The notes beneath the pieces are model-generated. The model searched no databases. It worked only from the letters and a program-made list of their open reading frames with translations, and had not been told where the DNA came from. Position numbers and translations under genes: made by a program. A stretch of DNA of 64,000 bases, from positions 81,576,644 to 81,640,643 of the forward strand of contig NC_088295.1 in assembly GCF_032854445.1 (NCBI RefSeq). Reading direction: 5' to 3'. Position 1 is the first letter of the stretch. Every line of letters starts with the position of its first letter. Source of the stretch: Liolophura sinensis (taxonomy: Eukaryota > Mollusca > Polyplacophora > Chitonida > Chitonidae). Below, one piece after another: positions 12,797 through 26,815 of this stretch.

Positions 12797-15700
12797 TTAC
12801 ATGTACACAATTTGGGCAATTGGGTTCAAGATTTGCCTATGAACGGAAGAGCAAAGGAGCACTGATTAGCTAGGTAATATTGCCACACATCATGCTAGGT
12901 TGTTGATACCCTATCAATTTCTGCACTGTTATATTGTATCTAGTTAAAATATATCAGAATTTTGTCTGTTTTCGATAGAACTAGAAACTTTTTTGTCAAT
13001 GTTACTTTACCAAGGTGACAAAAACACTATGACTTCATTTCCAGCAACCACAACGAAAAAAAAATGGTGGTCATGCTTGTTTGATGTTTTGATATGTTGT
13101 AGAGAAAAGTGTAAGCTGCATGTGATGGTATGGCATTGGACCACGTGAAAGTTAATGAATATATATTTCATATATATATAGATATATAGTTGAGGAAAAT
13201 CATTGTGCATGTGTAACCTTTAGTAATGCACTAAACACCATTCAAATAAGTAAGTAAATAACACATGCCCTTTAACTGTACATGTTATTGGCTGATAGTA
13301 GATATTTTGGTATAGATGTATTTGTACCATGTGGTGAGGTGATGGTACCATTTGATTATGGCCTAGTCTTCATCTCCTCTGTGGTACCTTAAGAGGTAAA
13401 TTGGATTTCTGGGGCCAAAACTGGCCTTTGCCAGTCCATGGCACCATTCTTGACCCTTGGTCAACCTTATTAAGCTCCTACAGATTGAGGATAACAAGGT
13501 TTGAAAGACAAACCATCTAAAGGAACATAAATAAAACCACTTTGTCCACTGCCTGCTCTGTATCCATAATAAGTCTGTGTCCAGTTACCAAATTATCTAG
13601 CCATCATAGTAGATGTGTGAAGAAAATGGCCACATGGCTCACTGAGGTAGTTGTCTTGTGTCAGGCAGTGAGTGATGGTCCAGTGTAAAGTCATAGGAGA
13701 GCTGTGATATAGATTCCTTGGACTGTATTAATGGCCTGACCACACAATTGTCGATGGATGGCTTCTTTGGGCTAGCTCTAAGGCTTGAGAACAAGACTCT
13801 CAGAATGTGTCACTCTTCAGCCTGGCTTCCAGAGGCCGACAATACACATAAGACATGTTCATGCATTACTGTCAGTTAAGACCTGCGGTCACAGCATTGT
13901 AGATGTTTCCATTGAACACCTGTTTACTCTCACAAACCTGGCTCATTTCTGTAAGCTTTCCTACTTTCCAATCTCATGTATATTATATTTAGACGTAGCT
14001 TGAGGTTATTCCTGCAGAAATTTTAGTCAGAAATATGGAAATCAGTTAAGGCACTTCAGGTGTTGGTTATATGCTATATTTTCTTGTGTTGCTTGTGACC
14101 AAATATTTTAGACATGCAGATTGAAGTGGATCAGCTTAATAGAATGCTTTGTTAACCGCAGTTTCATTTGAAATTTGCGAATGACAGAATCTTAAGAAAA
14201 TCTACTATGTAGATTTGTTTGGATCAGTTTGACACTTTGGTTATGTTACCATCTTGTTTTGACAATCAAGAATGTTTCAGCTCATTTCAGAGTACATAAA
14301 TCCATTGAAATGTTATGTCAGCTTAGTATTAAAGATCTCAAACCAGCATTTAAAGATAATGTTGAATGATAAATGATAAGATCATGACACACGTGTATGT
14401 AAAATTGTTGTTGACATAAGTGCTAACATGTCTGCCTGGCTTACTGGTTGACATGTGACAGAATGGAGATGTGTTATAGAGATCAACCACTAGAAATGCG
14501 ACATATTTCCAAATAAAATAATATCAGCAGACCTTATGACTTAAATTGTAATGTTACTAAGTTAATGTTTCTGCAAAATTGTCTTAATTTGTAACTTTGG
14601 TCTTTGACTAATATTTTTGGACTAAGTTGTCCTTTCTTTCCTTTTCTCCACAAAAACAAAAAAGTCAGTTTATAATTGACAAAAAATAGTAAAAATAAAA
14701 ATCTTATTACAACCTTAATTATAAAGGTTTGTAATAAATATGTTTGTAAATTTTCTCTTATCTTCTTGTAGAAAAGTTACTGCACTTCAAATATGCTTTA
14801 TGATAAATATGAATGTTGTTGTTTATAGGCAATGAACCCGCAGAGTAAGAAGTTGATGAATGTAGGCATACTGCATTGGTGACACACCATGCAGTAGTGA
14901 AGTCTAACCGTGTACATACACTAACTGGTAGTAACAGGAAGTATGTGTGCATGATGTCTCCATAGGTTTCCTTCTTATCGGTTGATCATTCATAGATTTA
15001 GAACAGAGATATCCAGACGTAACTGTATTGCATACAGACCAGTTTTCATGATTGGTTAACCATGCATTATCATCAGATTAGACAACAAAAACTTGACATA
15101 GGTGCACTCGTGCAGTGATACCAGCGATTACGGCTTTATTGAGAAGCTATGACTACATGTATGTATATGTTGAGAAGCCTGCTTGTCTTGTGATCTACAT
15201 GTGGGAGTTATTTCCAGGCTGTTGATTAATGGCAGTTTTTTACCTCACAAGTAATTTGTTCTTAAACTTCACCCACACAGGACAAAGATCATTAATCCAA
15301 TCTTTATTCTCCTACCAGACATCAATCTCTCTGTCCCCTGGTCATTACTTCACCTGGCCCCAGGTTGTTAATTTATTTGTCCCTAGGTTCTTCCATCACC
15401 ACTGTCTTGATGGTACAATAAGAGGCCTTAAGTAAACACTGAGTGGATAAGTAAGCTATCTGTGTCCTAGAGGTGAGTCCCCAGCAGGATCTAGCCTGCC
15501 CGATGCGGGATCATGACTTTGTGTTTGGCACTCTCACCTGTGCCGCTGTTTATGTAAGGAAATGGGCAGAGGGCAAAGAAACTTCTGTTAGTCTGGTAAG
15601 ACAGGTTTAGAGGGAGAGCCATGTAGTCACCTTTAGCAAAGTGGATTTGTCAGGTCACAGAGAGAAAAGAGAAGTTTGGGGCAAAAAGGTTTACATAGGA

Positions 15701-15927
15701 TATGTTTAGTTAATCTGACTAGGCCGTCCGCTGAAATGTAGGCATAATAAGTTGTCCTAACACATCCCTGCAGAATTATGCCAAAGTAAAATATTAGGCC
15801 TGTGAGAAGATATACTGATATTGAATTGTCAACTTTGTCTGGCCTTTTACAGAGAAATGAGCCACTCGTGTCCAAAGTTGACCCAGTGAAAAGTAAATAA
15901 TACAGAATAATATCTACAGATACATTA

Positions 15928-16254
15928 TTGGTTAGCTGGACTGAGGTTATTAGTCTTCCGTGTATGCACATGTATATTACGGTTAAAACGAAATCTACTG
16001 CCCTCTCTGTCAGTATTCATGAGGAAAGTATGCCTCATTCACAGGCTGATATCTGTGAAAACACTCTCTATTACTCAGCTAGGGATCAGGATGAACAGGC
16101 CAAGTCTATTGACTCTAAAGTAATTCTGACCACAAAAAATCCTGCTGAAAAGCAAGTGTTTATTGATTCCTTCACGGAATGGATACGTTGTGGATGTTTA
16201 TGGTGGTCTTACCGACAGATAATCAGGAAAGCTGAATATATCAACTATTTTTAA
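15928..16254 (+). other. Unexplained 109-codon open frame
   Basis: An open frame includes residues HEESMPHSQADICENTLYY and then a basic, tryptophan-containing end. It uses a non-ATG start, has no convincing splice sites and resembles no family I know. It stands out only because most frames in this AT-rich intron close within about 70 codons. It may be chance, a decayed exon or a conserved non-coding element. Confidence 0.12.
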
Positions 16255-19200
16255 CGACCCATGTGCTAGGAAGAACTGTTTTTTATGGTTTCTTAGGCAA
16301 TCGTTCCAGTGGGGAGTTAAATTGTATAACAGAGTTGCTGTGATTTATTGATGCCGCTTGATTAGCTCTGTAACGACACTCAGGAGAAGTCACATGCTGT
16401 ACATGGGTGTACTACAAGAGTGCTTAATGTAGTCGAACTACATCTACACAGACATGGTTGAAATGGCCTCAATTTCTCAATACAAAATCATCACACGATC
16501 ACCAGTCAGCGAGAAGGCTATTGATCTCATTGCAAATTTCCACATGTCATCAATTTATTTCTCTCCCTCCCCATGAGATAATCAATTCTTCCATGCAGAT
16601 GGCATGATAATAAATGAAATCCTAATCACATTGCTAACCTATAGGCAAGTGTTAGCCTCATGTCTGAATTAGTTTTCTGCATTCAGAATACACATTTTGA
16701 AAGTTTTCTCCAAGCACACTTAGTATTCCCTGGGGTTCGGCAGGCCTTTTTATGCTTCTCCATTTTTAACTGTGGTGATACTTGGTGTGTGTGCTCTGAA
16801 AATTAATACTTCTTAATCTCTGTGTATAATACTTGTAGGGCTACTGTTTAGTGGTGTGACAACATGTATAAGACTGTGAGCTCAACTATAGAGTTCCATG
16901 GAGATAGTTAGAATTCCCCATAAACACAAGTCTCTTCTGCTGAATGCAAACTAAAATCAGAAAAGTAGTCAATGTGAAAAAATAAAAAAAATATATTTAT
17001 GTATATGGACGTCATCATAGTTTATTGCGCTTGATTTGAATTGAATCAGACATTTTTGAGTTTTATTATAGCTCACTTCGGTGTGATACAATGTCTCCTA
17101 GAGTGCTCGTTGAGACGGTTGAATATCTTTGGCACTAAACCAAGTTCGGATCAAAATCTTTAACGTACAAAAAGAAAACTGTTTGCAACATGTAATTAGA
17201 ACTAAAAAAAAAAAGATGAAATGGAAAGTAATATGACCCAGTTTCTGTATTTATAAGCATGTGTGGTTATGGGGTCAACACAACCGTAGCATATGCTCCA
17301 AGCAAACATGCATGCTAAGAGACTTTTAAATGTGCTGCCTATTATGTGGATTCAGTCTCATTATGTAACTGTTTTTCTGCCTTTTTTTCCCAGGCTTCAC
17401 ACAGATTATAATTACTTTTCCATTTAACAGACTACTCCAGACCATTCTGCCAGTCAGAAGTTGTAAATATATTCATCTTCTAATTTTTTTTCCACTGAAA
17501 CTTCATGGGCATTGATCCAGTGTTTTGTGAAGCATATAGAGAGATGCTGTAAATACACACACTACACCGACACATACTGTGTATGGCCTATCACTGCTAT
17601 TCATCTGCATCCCGTCGACAGTGTGGGCATTACAATTGCACTCCTTTGTGAATAACAGTAAAGGTGTTTTTTAGGATTTTTGCAAAGAGTGGATTTGAAT
17701 GGTAATTTACCCATTATAAACGTTTGTGTGTATAGAACTGGTCAGATCTCATACATGCAGTGGTTATCACCTGAATTGTGTGCAGTTTCAGCAATTAGTA
17801 AATTAGTTTTGTACTAACCAGAACTAGGCTCTGTGTACAGTGCTAATGTGTCTGTGGATTTGTGTCCAGCGAATAGTTATGATCATAAATGTGGCCAATA
17901 TCAGTGCAGTAATAATGAGTTTCTGGGTCCGTCACTCTTGCTAATTATTTTTCTGTACAGCGGTTAGTAAGGTTGATGTAAATAATACGATAGCAACAGG
18001 TATCAGAATGCTGCAGACCAAAGCATAACAGTAGGCCAGGGAGATATGAAGACAGTCATTGTAGCATGTAATGAGAGAGGCTTAGTTCTTCAGGGTGATG
18101 AGGAGGGGGTGGGGCAAGTGGGCACATTATCAAGCAGGTGGCTAGTTGAGGCAGAAAGTGATCTGGGTTATTTACAGCTGGGGAAATGGCCATCATTCTC
18201 AATGAGATGGGAGGGCTGTAGGGTGAGCGAGCCGTGATGGAATCCTTGGTCAGCGTCGGAATTGTCAGTTAGCTGTGTTTGTACCAATCCACCAATCTCT
18301 CCTCCTCTCTTCACTGCCAACTCCTCATCCTGCCACCGCTAAGCTGTTCTATGCTGTAGCATTGATTGTTCGGGATTAGTGGGCGAGAAAAAACATGATG
18401 GCCCCAAGAGCTGAATGGCCCTACTGATGACACTTTTCAAAAGTGAGTTCTGGGCAACCCTTTTCAGATTAGAGTTCTCTCTTTATCTCCACTCTGAAAA
18501 ACTGATGACTGGATTGTGGATAGATACAGATGAAGTCGCCCCAGTTTCTCTGAATGACTGAGGAGGGCTGATAGCTCTATTTGGTACCATGCATAAGGAC
18601 ATGGAGACATGACTACATGTAAATGTAGATCTGCCCCAAGTAGTACTTAGTCTACATGGTGATGTGCAGAGACAGGGTGTGTCACAGCAGCTGGCTGTTC
18701 CATGTGGACAGGCTGTTCCATGTGGACTGTTCCAACTCTGTTAACTGTTTCCTGAATGATGGGCTTGACTAATACCCTGAATAACTGGACTGCTACATGC
18801 ACTCTCTTGGAATTCTGTTCACATGGACATGCTGGACATTGAATCAATTATCACCAGATGATGTGTTTTCCAAGCTTGGCTGGAGACTTTAGGGGGAGAT
18901 TCAGGATTTAAAACCTTGCTCCACTCATCCTGATTTGTAAGCTGATATTTTTTCTGCACACATGGCTCTGTGTTCCTGGATGATGGGTGAAAGCTAAGCT
19001 CAGGCACTGAAATCTAAATCCTCTTATCTACTTATCTAAAACTGGCAGTTATGGTGGCAAATCTTAAGCCATCTCCTGCCTAAAGGGCAATAAGTCGTTG
19101 CCAGTATGACTGAAAAGTGAACCAGGGAACCCTCAGTGGACATTTTCAGTTCCCCAGATAGTTTTCTCTTTCCTGCAGATGCAAGAATTGCGAGGACATA

Positions 19201-21331
19201 CCACAAGAGGCTGATACCAAGACACATTTATCCAGGTTACCACAGTCGTTGTTCAGTGTGATTTAAAATTTCATGTCTCTTGCACATTAGCAAAATGGAA
19301 TAGTTGTAGTCTGAATGTGTGAAACACCAAAGGTCTTTAATTATTAACGCTTTGTTGGATGGTTTCTTTGGACTGTGAAAATATACAGTATCCATGAGAC
19401 GTCTATTGGAAGTGAACAATCTATGACAGGATCAAATCTAAAACGTTAAAGAGGCACTGGGTTTGCAATGTACAATGTGGAATGTAATGGATAACTCAAT
19501 TTTATGAACTCATTGTGGAATCAAATTTAGACAGGAATGCCAAATTGATTTTGTGTCTTTTTTTTTGTGCCGACACGGTGGTGTGGCATTCCTGTGAAGC
19601 TGGTTGGAAGTCATCAGAGCTGCTGACATGGAGAAGAGACCTTTCTGATGGATCGGCCTGATGTGATAACCGGGTAGTTTGAGTTCTGCTCAGACAGAAT
19701 CAACCCAGAGAAAAAAAAATTAAAAAACAGCCTCGACTCCCTAACCTTTGAGAAAGTTGAGTTTGGAAGGCTATTAGCTGAGACATGCAGCAAGGAGGGA
19801 GCAGTGTTAGTGCTGGTGTGTACTGTATCCATTAGACAGTTGGTATTGTCAATAAAGAGCTGGCTGCTTGCGAGAGGTAATGACAGGGGAGATCTGGGTG
19901 GTGAGAGCTCCTGGCACTCCTCATAGCCCCGTTGATACAGCCTATCTCCTACTGGACAATATCACAGCCCATCGATCAGTGCTAGTGCCGCAGATTACCG
20001 GGAAATTTAATTGTCATTAGGGACAGCTTCTCATTTAAGCCCTCCACACGTTGGATTAAGGACAGAACATTTACCATCGCCCTAGCAATGTCCCAAGTCA
20101 ACCATTGTCAAGGGTACTGGCCGTTCCTCAAGTAGACATGTAAGAGTTCAATTGAGGATGGGATAATTTATTGTCATCCCAGAGAAGTGATAGAGCTCAA
20201 ACTGGATGTGACCATGGTTCTTCATGTAATTAAAGGTCTTCTATAGAGCAGTGTGGAAGGAAAAAAAATTACAGACAGGAGTATAAGCTTCTCTCCCCTC
20301 CCCCCTCGCCCCTCAGAGGTGTGGTGGGCCTGAGGCCTTCTCTCCCATGAGAGGGGATTCTGTTGGTTAATTGTATCAGCAGAGCCCACACAGCTGGTCT
20401 GAGCACTGTCCCCTAGATTACATAACACTAGCTGAGAAAGAAACCCATTCCATGAAACCACTGGAGGCAGTTGCTAGGGCTCTGTAACACCAGACTGCCT
20501 CTGTACAACTGTATGCAGTATATGGGTTTCTCTGACTGTAACATGGGACAGGATTTCCTCAGGCAAATCCCTCAGTAATGAAGCTGACAGCAGTGTGGGT
20601 TACATGAGGCTGAAGGTTGTGTTATCTGCTGTGGTCCCTCAGCCCAGCTGATCTGGTCAACAGGTGCCTCCCCCCCACTTCCTACTGATTAGTGGCTACC
20701 TCAGACCTCCTGGACTAACCTGATACTGGCTGGCCACTTCACTCTATTTGCACTTGAGCCATAGGTGAAAGGTCATTGGTTGACAATTAGAACAGGGGTA
20801 CAGTGCTTGGGGCAAATCCCTCCTCACCCTCAGTTTGAACAGGGCCATGGGAAGTTGGAAGGACACCCAATAGGAGGTTACTCCTCTACCCTCTGTAGCT
20901 TGCTAGTTTCTACACGAGGGGTAGGGCACAGAATGGTGAGGTAGACTTTCTTAGAACTCCATGTACCAGTGGTTTAGTGTTAAACAATTGGCATGACATC
21001 TCAGCTAGGCTGCCTGTTTCTGTGCTGTTCACACCAGTGTTTAGTGTATTACATACAGGCCCTGATGCAGCCGGTATGATCGAGCAGCTGTTGATTTAAC
21101 ACAAAAGGGAAGGGCCGGCCAGCACATTTCTTCTCTCACACTTTTATCTATAGTGTAGAGCAGTGTGGCTGTGTTAGTACTGCAGTCAGGAGTGAAGGCA
21201 GGGTGGCGCAGGAAATTGAACAATACGGTTTGTGTGTAGAGGCCTGATTGATTTAGGCCATGGACGCGTTAGTGCTGAGGGGCAACCACGTGGCTGAGAG
21301 GCTTTCTCTCCCCTGTTTGATTATACCTTAG

Positions 21332-23013
21332 ACAGAGAGCCTTGACAAGGGGAATTTTATCAAGGTACTGAAGGGGAACGGATTAGATGTGAACAGCTAT
21401 GGGGAACCGCATTGCATCACACAAAGAGAGGGGTCACACCGAGCAGGTGTACCCTGCGGTGAGAGCACGCAGTTGGACGTTCAGCGGCAACTCTACCTCG
21501 CCAGCCCGTAAACCTGTCAAACTCGGGGTCACCCACAACTGGATGGGTCCCCAGAAAGGTAAGACAAGTGGCAATAAGTATGTGGAAGAGGACATAGAAT
21601 CGTCTCCGATAGTGAAAGTCAACAGGACTACCCCCAAAAATGACAGGCGCAATAAGAGCGGGTCATCACGCACAATAAGCCAAGCTGGAATGCGGAATAT
21701 AAGTAATAATGAGTCGAGTCTTTGTAAGCGGGGGAGTCAACTCATGCGTGAAAAGAGTATGTCAGTGTCAGAGCTAGATTCCCTTCTTAGTGAGGGCTCT
21801 CTCTCACGGCTTGAGAAAACAAGGCAGACTATGAAGTGTTGGGGAGAGCGCAGTGAGGTTTCATATTCATACGATCATTCATATGACATACCTGTCCAGC
21901 CACACCCAGAGTCTTACCAGAGACAGAATTCTGTGAGCACTTTTGCTGTCCCCAATCGCAGACAAGGTCCAAGACCAGGGGAGATAGAAGAGCGGGAAGC
22001 GAGAGGGCATTCTGTGGGAGACAGACAGATAATCGTATCAGAAGCACAAGTACATATCACCGGTCAGCAAGCCCACCTGGCTGAACCGGCAGCGGACAGG
22101 AGGAATAGGCCACGGGAGCAGGATGTGTTTATGTATAACTACCCCTCAGAGCCTGAGCTGACCAGCCCCACGGGCTGCAGCCAGGAGGGTCAGCCTAGCT
22201 GGCAGAGGTGCTGGTCACTGTCCAACATGAAGGAACCGTTCTCAGAACAGTGTGTGTACATGGCTGGCTACAGGTATCCCAGGTATGACAGCCAGACAGA
22301 TTACGCCTGGGAAGATCGCAGCAGACATTCCTGGTCACCTTTCCATGAGGTGAGCCTCTCACACCTGACTGACAGGACTTACTCGGCCTCAGTCACTGAA
22401 CTTGGCCCCCAGAGAAATCGTTCCCAGGTGAGAATGGGAGCATCAAGTGTCCGCCTTCATCGACGTCACCCTGAGGATTTGAACTCTAGTCAAGTCACTT
22501 CTTCTCAAGAGGATGTGTTTCGTGAACGAAGTAACTCGGTACCTGTTCACTGCGGTAATATTATGACTGACCGCCAAATGGCATCTGTACATGCTAGGTG
22601 GATTCGTGATAACAATAATATAAATGAGTGCTATGCTCATTCCGCACCCAACAGCCCTCAGAAATTCAGCGACTTTTCCAGACATGACATACCTGCTGGT
22701 CAGGTAGCAAGCAGAGTCCGGGCTTTCTCGGATCTTCAGAATTCCTCCAGTACCTACTTGGACCCACCTGTCCATGGTCAGAGTGAGAGGCTGGCCTATC
22801 AACACCCTGACCAGGTTAATACCAGGTACCTCCTCAGGTCACCACGCAATGGGAATTTACTGGGCTCCAGTCGGCAGATGCCCACTATAGAGGAGCACAG
22901 TCACCCTCGGGCAAGGAGTCATAGCGTGTCTTGTCTGCACCCAGCTCAATACCCCCCATTGCACCAGCCTGGGGCCTACCACAGGCCTCTCCCACCGAGG
23001 CATGTAATAAGAG
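21332..23013 (+). CDS. Large 5' coding exon: myristoylation-type MGN start, disordered Ser/Arg-rich N-terminus
   Basis: An excellent acceptor (CTTTCTCTCCCCTGTTTGAT, then TATACCTTAG) ends at 21331 and the donor GTAAGA starts at 23014. ATG at 21399 (G at -3 and +4, in-frame TGA at 21390) opens 538 codons plus one base. The frame runs past the donor to a stop at 23130-23132. Gly2 and MGNRIASHK fit the N-myristoylation pattern with nearby basic residues. The rest has no recognisable fold and looks disordered: a Ser/Leu helix-like stretch (about 120-140, SMSVSELDSLLSEGSLSRLE), YDIP at 162-165 (YxxP, an SH2-type site), RSNSVP at 377-382 (the classic RSxSxP 14-3-3 form) and RSHSVS at 506-511. Phosphorylation and lipidation are predictions. 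The phase-1 end joins the RING exon to form Asp. The 67-base leader 21332-21398 is 5' UTR, so a promoter and non-coding exon should lie upstream. Confidence 0.85.
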
Positions 23014-26000
23014 GTAAGATCAGTGCTACAGTTATATCTTCTTTAAATTGTGGCTGCTCTCAGACTTTCTTTATTGTTGATGTGGTGAGTTCATTTTTAA
23101 GCAGGCCTAGATTTTTCTTCAGGGAGCCATAGGCAAAGTAACGTGTGTTCCAATGTAACAAAGCTGGTGTTCCATAGCTGGATGATTCTGGCATATTCTG
23201 ATGGATAGATTTTTCTGTGGTGATAAACTGTCATATAATTGGAGTGGTGTGCTTTTGTTGTCTGCTGGCAGTCGATGTGCTTACCTGGTCAGGAATGAAG
23301 ATGTATAGACTCAGGTATTGTGTTACCTCTTGCATATACCTGAGACTATTACATGTAAACTGACTAAAGCTTTGTGTTGGTGATACATCTGTAGTTTGTG
23401 TGATGGTGACATTTTTCTCATTACACCTGCCTGTCAGGTGATCGAAACTGTCTGCCAGGCTGAGTAGTCAGATGGGAATGTCGGCACCACGCCAGCTGAC
23501 ATTTAATGAACAAGGTGAAAAAAAAAAACGTGAAGGTGTTGTGTTAAGCTGTTACTTTATCAGAGACTGAGCCAAGGCTGTTCTTGGGAGTCTTGACTAA
23601 TTAAATTAATGTAGAAAGCGTTCTGTACATGATGAGCAGTGTGATGTAAATCATTTCTTATTTATACGCCCAGAATAGCTGATCAGAGAAATACCAAGAA
23701 AATGAAACACGCTTAAAAAAGTTTTCCAAGTGCTTTTGTTGAGTGATAATACCAGGTTTTTATTTCACGTCAGGTCGAGAATTTCTCTTTGAAGATAAAA
23801 ACGTTTTCTTCTGGCTTTGATGAAGTTAATATAAAATGATTCTGGTGTAAAATCTGTTGTACCTGGCATTATCACACCTGCTTGTAAGCTTCAACGAAAC
23901 AACTGCATGACCAGCCATTTGTTTAAAGTAGTGAGAAAAAAAAAAGAGAGAGGAAAAGTGGAATTGTTGTCATTTCTGGGTTAAGGAATTCCAGTGAGAG
24001 AATTCCTTTTGTTTTATTTTCAATTATTTTGACTGGGCGTTAGTTTAACCATTAGATTAGCTAAGGTATCGCAGGTATGGGGATCAGTGTGTTGTTACAG
24101 GTAACAGGCCTATTAGCCCAGCTCCTACTGTTACATTCCTTATGTATTAAGTATTTCACAGATGGATATCATATGTGTGTCTCAGTTGATATTGCACTCA
24201 TAGGGCCCTAGAGAACTGACCTCACCCATAACTTCTACTATGGACCAGCTATTATGTCCCTAAGTTGACAGGCAAGGAATTCACTTCACACTAGAGTGGG
24301 GAAAATACCCTCCAATAGATATAGGCTTTATCGATTGCAGATGTATGCATAGCAACAGTATGTGTAGGTTACAAGCACACAGACAACTTTTTACCCTACA
24401 AACCAGGGATAAAACTCTCAACAAAAAGCCACTACACTGGATTTATGTTTGGTCAAAGTTTTTGTGCACGCAGATGGCATTATGATTTTTTACATCTGGC
24501 AATGATGCTTTCATGTCACGTAATTGTAAATGCAATTTTGCCCTCAGGGTGTGGTTGGAATCATCTTAGCTCATTATTTGGGGTTTGTGGATGCTTTTTA
24601 TGTGGCCTTCATTCTTATTGCTGATATAGTACTGTCATTTCAGGCCATTATTGCTATAGAATACAGACCATTCCAGTTGCTGATATGGTCATAATACATG
24701 TATGAAGCCCCAGTGTTGTTGATCTTTATGGTTTTGTGACCTTGAAATTCTTACACAAAACTATATTCATTCTTACATTTGTGTTTGGTGTTCACTAACT
24801 GGTTTGTCAGTTCTGGGTGAGACAAACAGTTTTACAACAAGTGCTTTACTAATTATCACATATTACTGGTGTTTATTTGATTGTTGCCGATAAGGATCCA
24901 ATGAAATAGCATGCTAATGTTGGCTTTCTGAGAATAGGCTTTGCAGTGTACATTTATGTGTACTCAAATCCATATGAGTTATTCCAATATTATGATCAGC
25001 TGTTTTGAAACTCATTTAGTGTTATTAAATCTGTTAATTGTTTTCCTTTTTTTTTTAGTTTATATCACTGTGAAAGATTTATATAGTTAGAGGAAAAGAA
25101 CACAAATTTTAAACTTTGAAGTAAGAAAGATATGGATGTCTGTGGAATAGAGTTGTGAGATGGTAGTTCCCAGAAGATAAAAACAATGTGTGATTGCACA
25201 ACTTCATATGCTGTTAAAACATAACTGGCACCAAAATGTTACTGGCATATACCATTTGTTATCAAAATACTTAGATATTCTTATCTGTTTTTTCTGTGTT
25301 TTTTCTTTTCTTTTTTTTGTTAAGATATAGTGCTGTGAGATTAGTGCATTTACCAGAATTATACGCATGTGTGAACTGACTTTAGCAGTTGTCTGATCCT
25401 AAGAATCTGAGTCTATCTCCTGTTACCATTTCTTATCATACACCCTCATGTGGACTGTTCTTCTATAGAGAGAGGAGCAGAGGAACTGTGGTCCTTTGGC
25501 AATCACACAGTGGTTACGTTTATTGTCTCTCTGTAATATGGATGTCTTCATGCCTCGATCACTCTGAGCTAAATCCATTATCCCAGTTGGCGTTATCTGT
25601 GTTTCTTTGATCCCCGGCTCAGTCTCTGTGGTTTATAGAACAGCCAGGTTAATAGACTGGGCTATATTGTCCCTGTGTCTTTTGTATATTTGGTCTGGAT
25701 TGCCTCTGCCAGACACTGACCACAGGCCACTGAAAGGTTAAAAGGATTTGGAACTTTTGTCTCATGAAAAAAGAACTGTATAATCCACTTTTTATTCAAG
25801 GTGTCTTGTTTGAAGACCAGACACAACCCAGACAATTATTGAAACAGCTTGCCTTCAGATGAAGTCAATTTCTAGGAAATCTCTGCCAATTTCTCCATAA
25901 TACTTTAGACATGGGTAGATCTGTGTAATACCATCATGTTTAGTAAGTCAGTAGTATTGGTGTCTGCAGAGTTAGGTTTGTCTACTGGAAGTTACATGTA

Positions 26001-26751
26001 TTTGTGGTCTGTCAGCTGTTCCCAGCTTGCTGTCCTTACATGTGGTGAACAGGCTCACAGAACTCAACCAACTTCCTGATCTCAGGGTAAATAATTAATA
26101 TAAAAGAAATAGATCAAAATAAACACATTCCTGTCACTGATCCCTTTAGTGTTGCCAAAGGTGTTTATGTTAAGGGAAACGGCTTTGCTTGCAAAGGGGA
26201 GATATAATAAAGTAACTTGAGCCAGTGTCAGTAGGAGCCTACATAGTAGGACACATTACAGACATTACTGGAATACCAATACATGATTTGCCCCAAGGAT
26301 TTTACCAGATAAATTACATAATATCTCCATAATACAGGAGTGTTAATGTAATGACGAGGATATTAGTGTGATTAGTGTGTTTTTATGTGGCATATGATAC
26401 ATGATTTGTATATACAGATGCAGAATGTCATAGTCACCATTGAAGCTCTGTTGATTTTGTGTAGTCTCTATGATATCTTTTTGTAAGGATATAACTGGAA
26501 ACCCATAATACATGTACCTTTGTTACTTCGTAAATAATTGTGTGCAGTGAAATACTAGGACGCAAGAGATGGTAGTGTACATGCAGTTTAATGAGACTAC
26601 ACGGGATGGCTGACATTCACACTACCCTACATATAAATTGTTACAGTGCTGTAATCACAGGCCTTTTAATGCTTGTGGGGTAGTTGAAGCTGGATAAATA
26701 ATTTAGAGAGAATACTAAGTGCAGTGGAGGTCATGAGCTGCTCTAACCAGC

Positions 26752-26815
26752 ATTTACACTGTCAGGAATCACAGGTTTTCAGGATTTACACCGTCAGGAA
26801 TCACAGGTTTTCAAT
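26752..26815 (+). repeat. Tandem duplication, 2 x 32 bp
   Basis: Two adjacent copies begin ATTTACAC and share GTCAGGAATCACAGGTTTTC. They differ at about one internal base plus the last bases. Confidence 0.85.

Larger units (their letters stand above)
3714..21331 (+). other. Long intron or upstream region, no supported coding exon
   Basis: About 17.6 kb between the exon at 3552-3713 and the acceptor at 21331. It holds a 64-bp SINE tail with target-site duplication (6087-6150), a degenerate SINE tail (12728-12796) and open frames at 9710-10090 and 15928-16254 that match no known family. From about 18 kb the sequence becomes less AT-rich and fewer simple runs occur, which could reflect regulatory or UTR sequence near the large exon; that is inference only. 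Confidence 0.55.

Noticed and set aside
22443-22805. 120-codon minus-strand frame inside the large exon
   Set aside because: Antisense shadow of the well-supported plus-strand coding exon.
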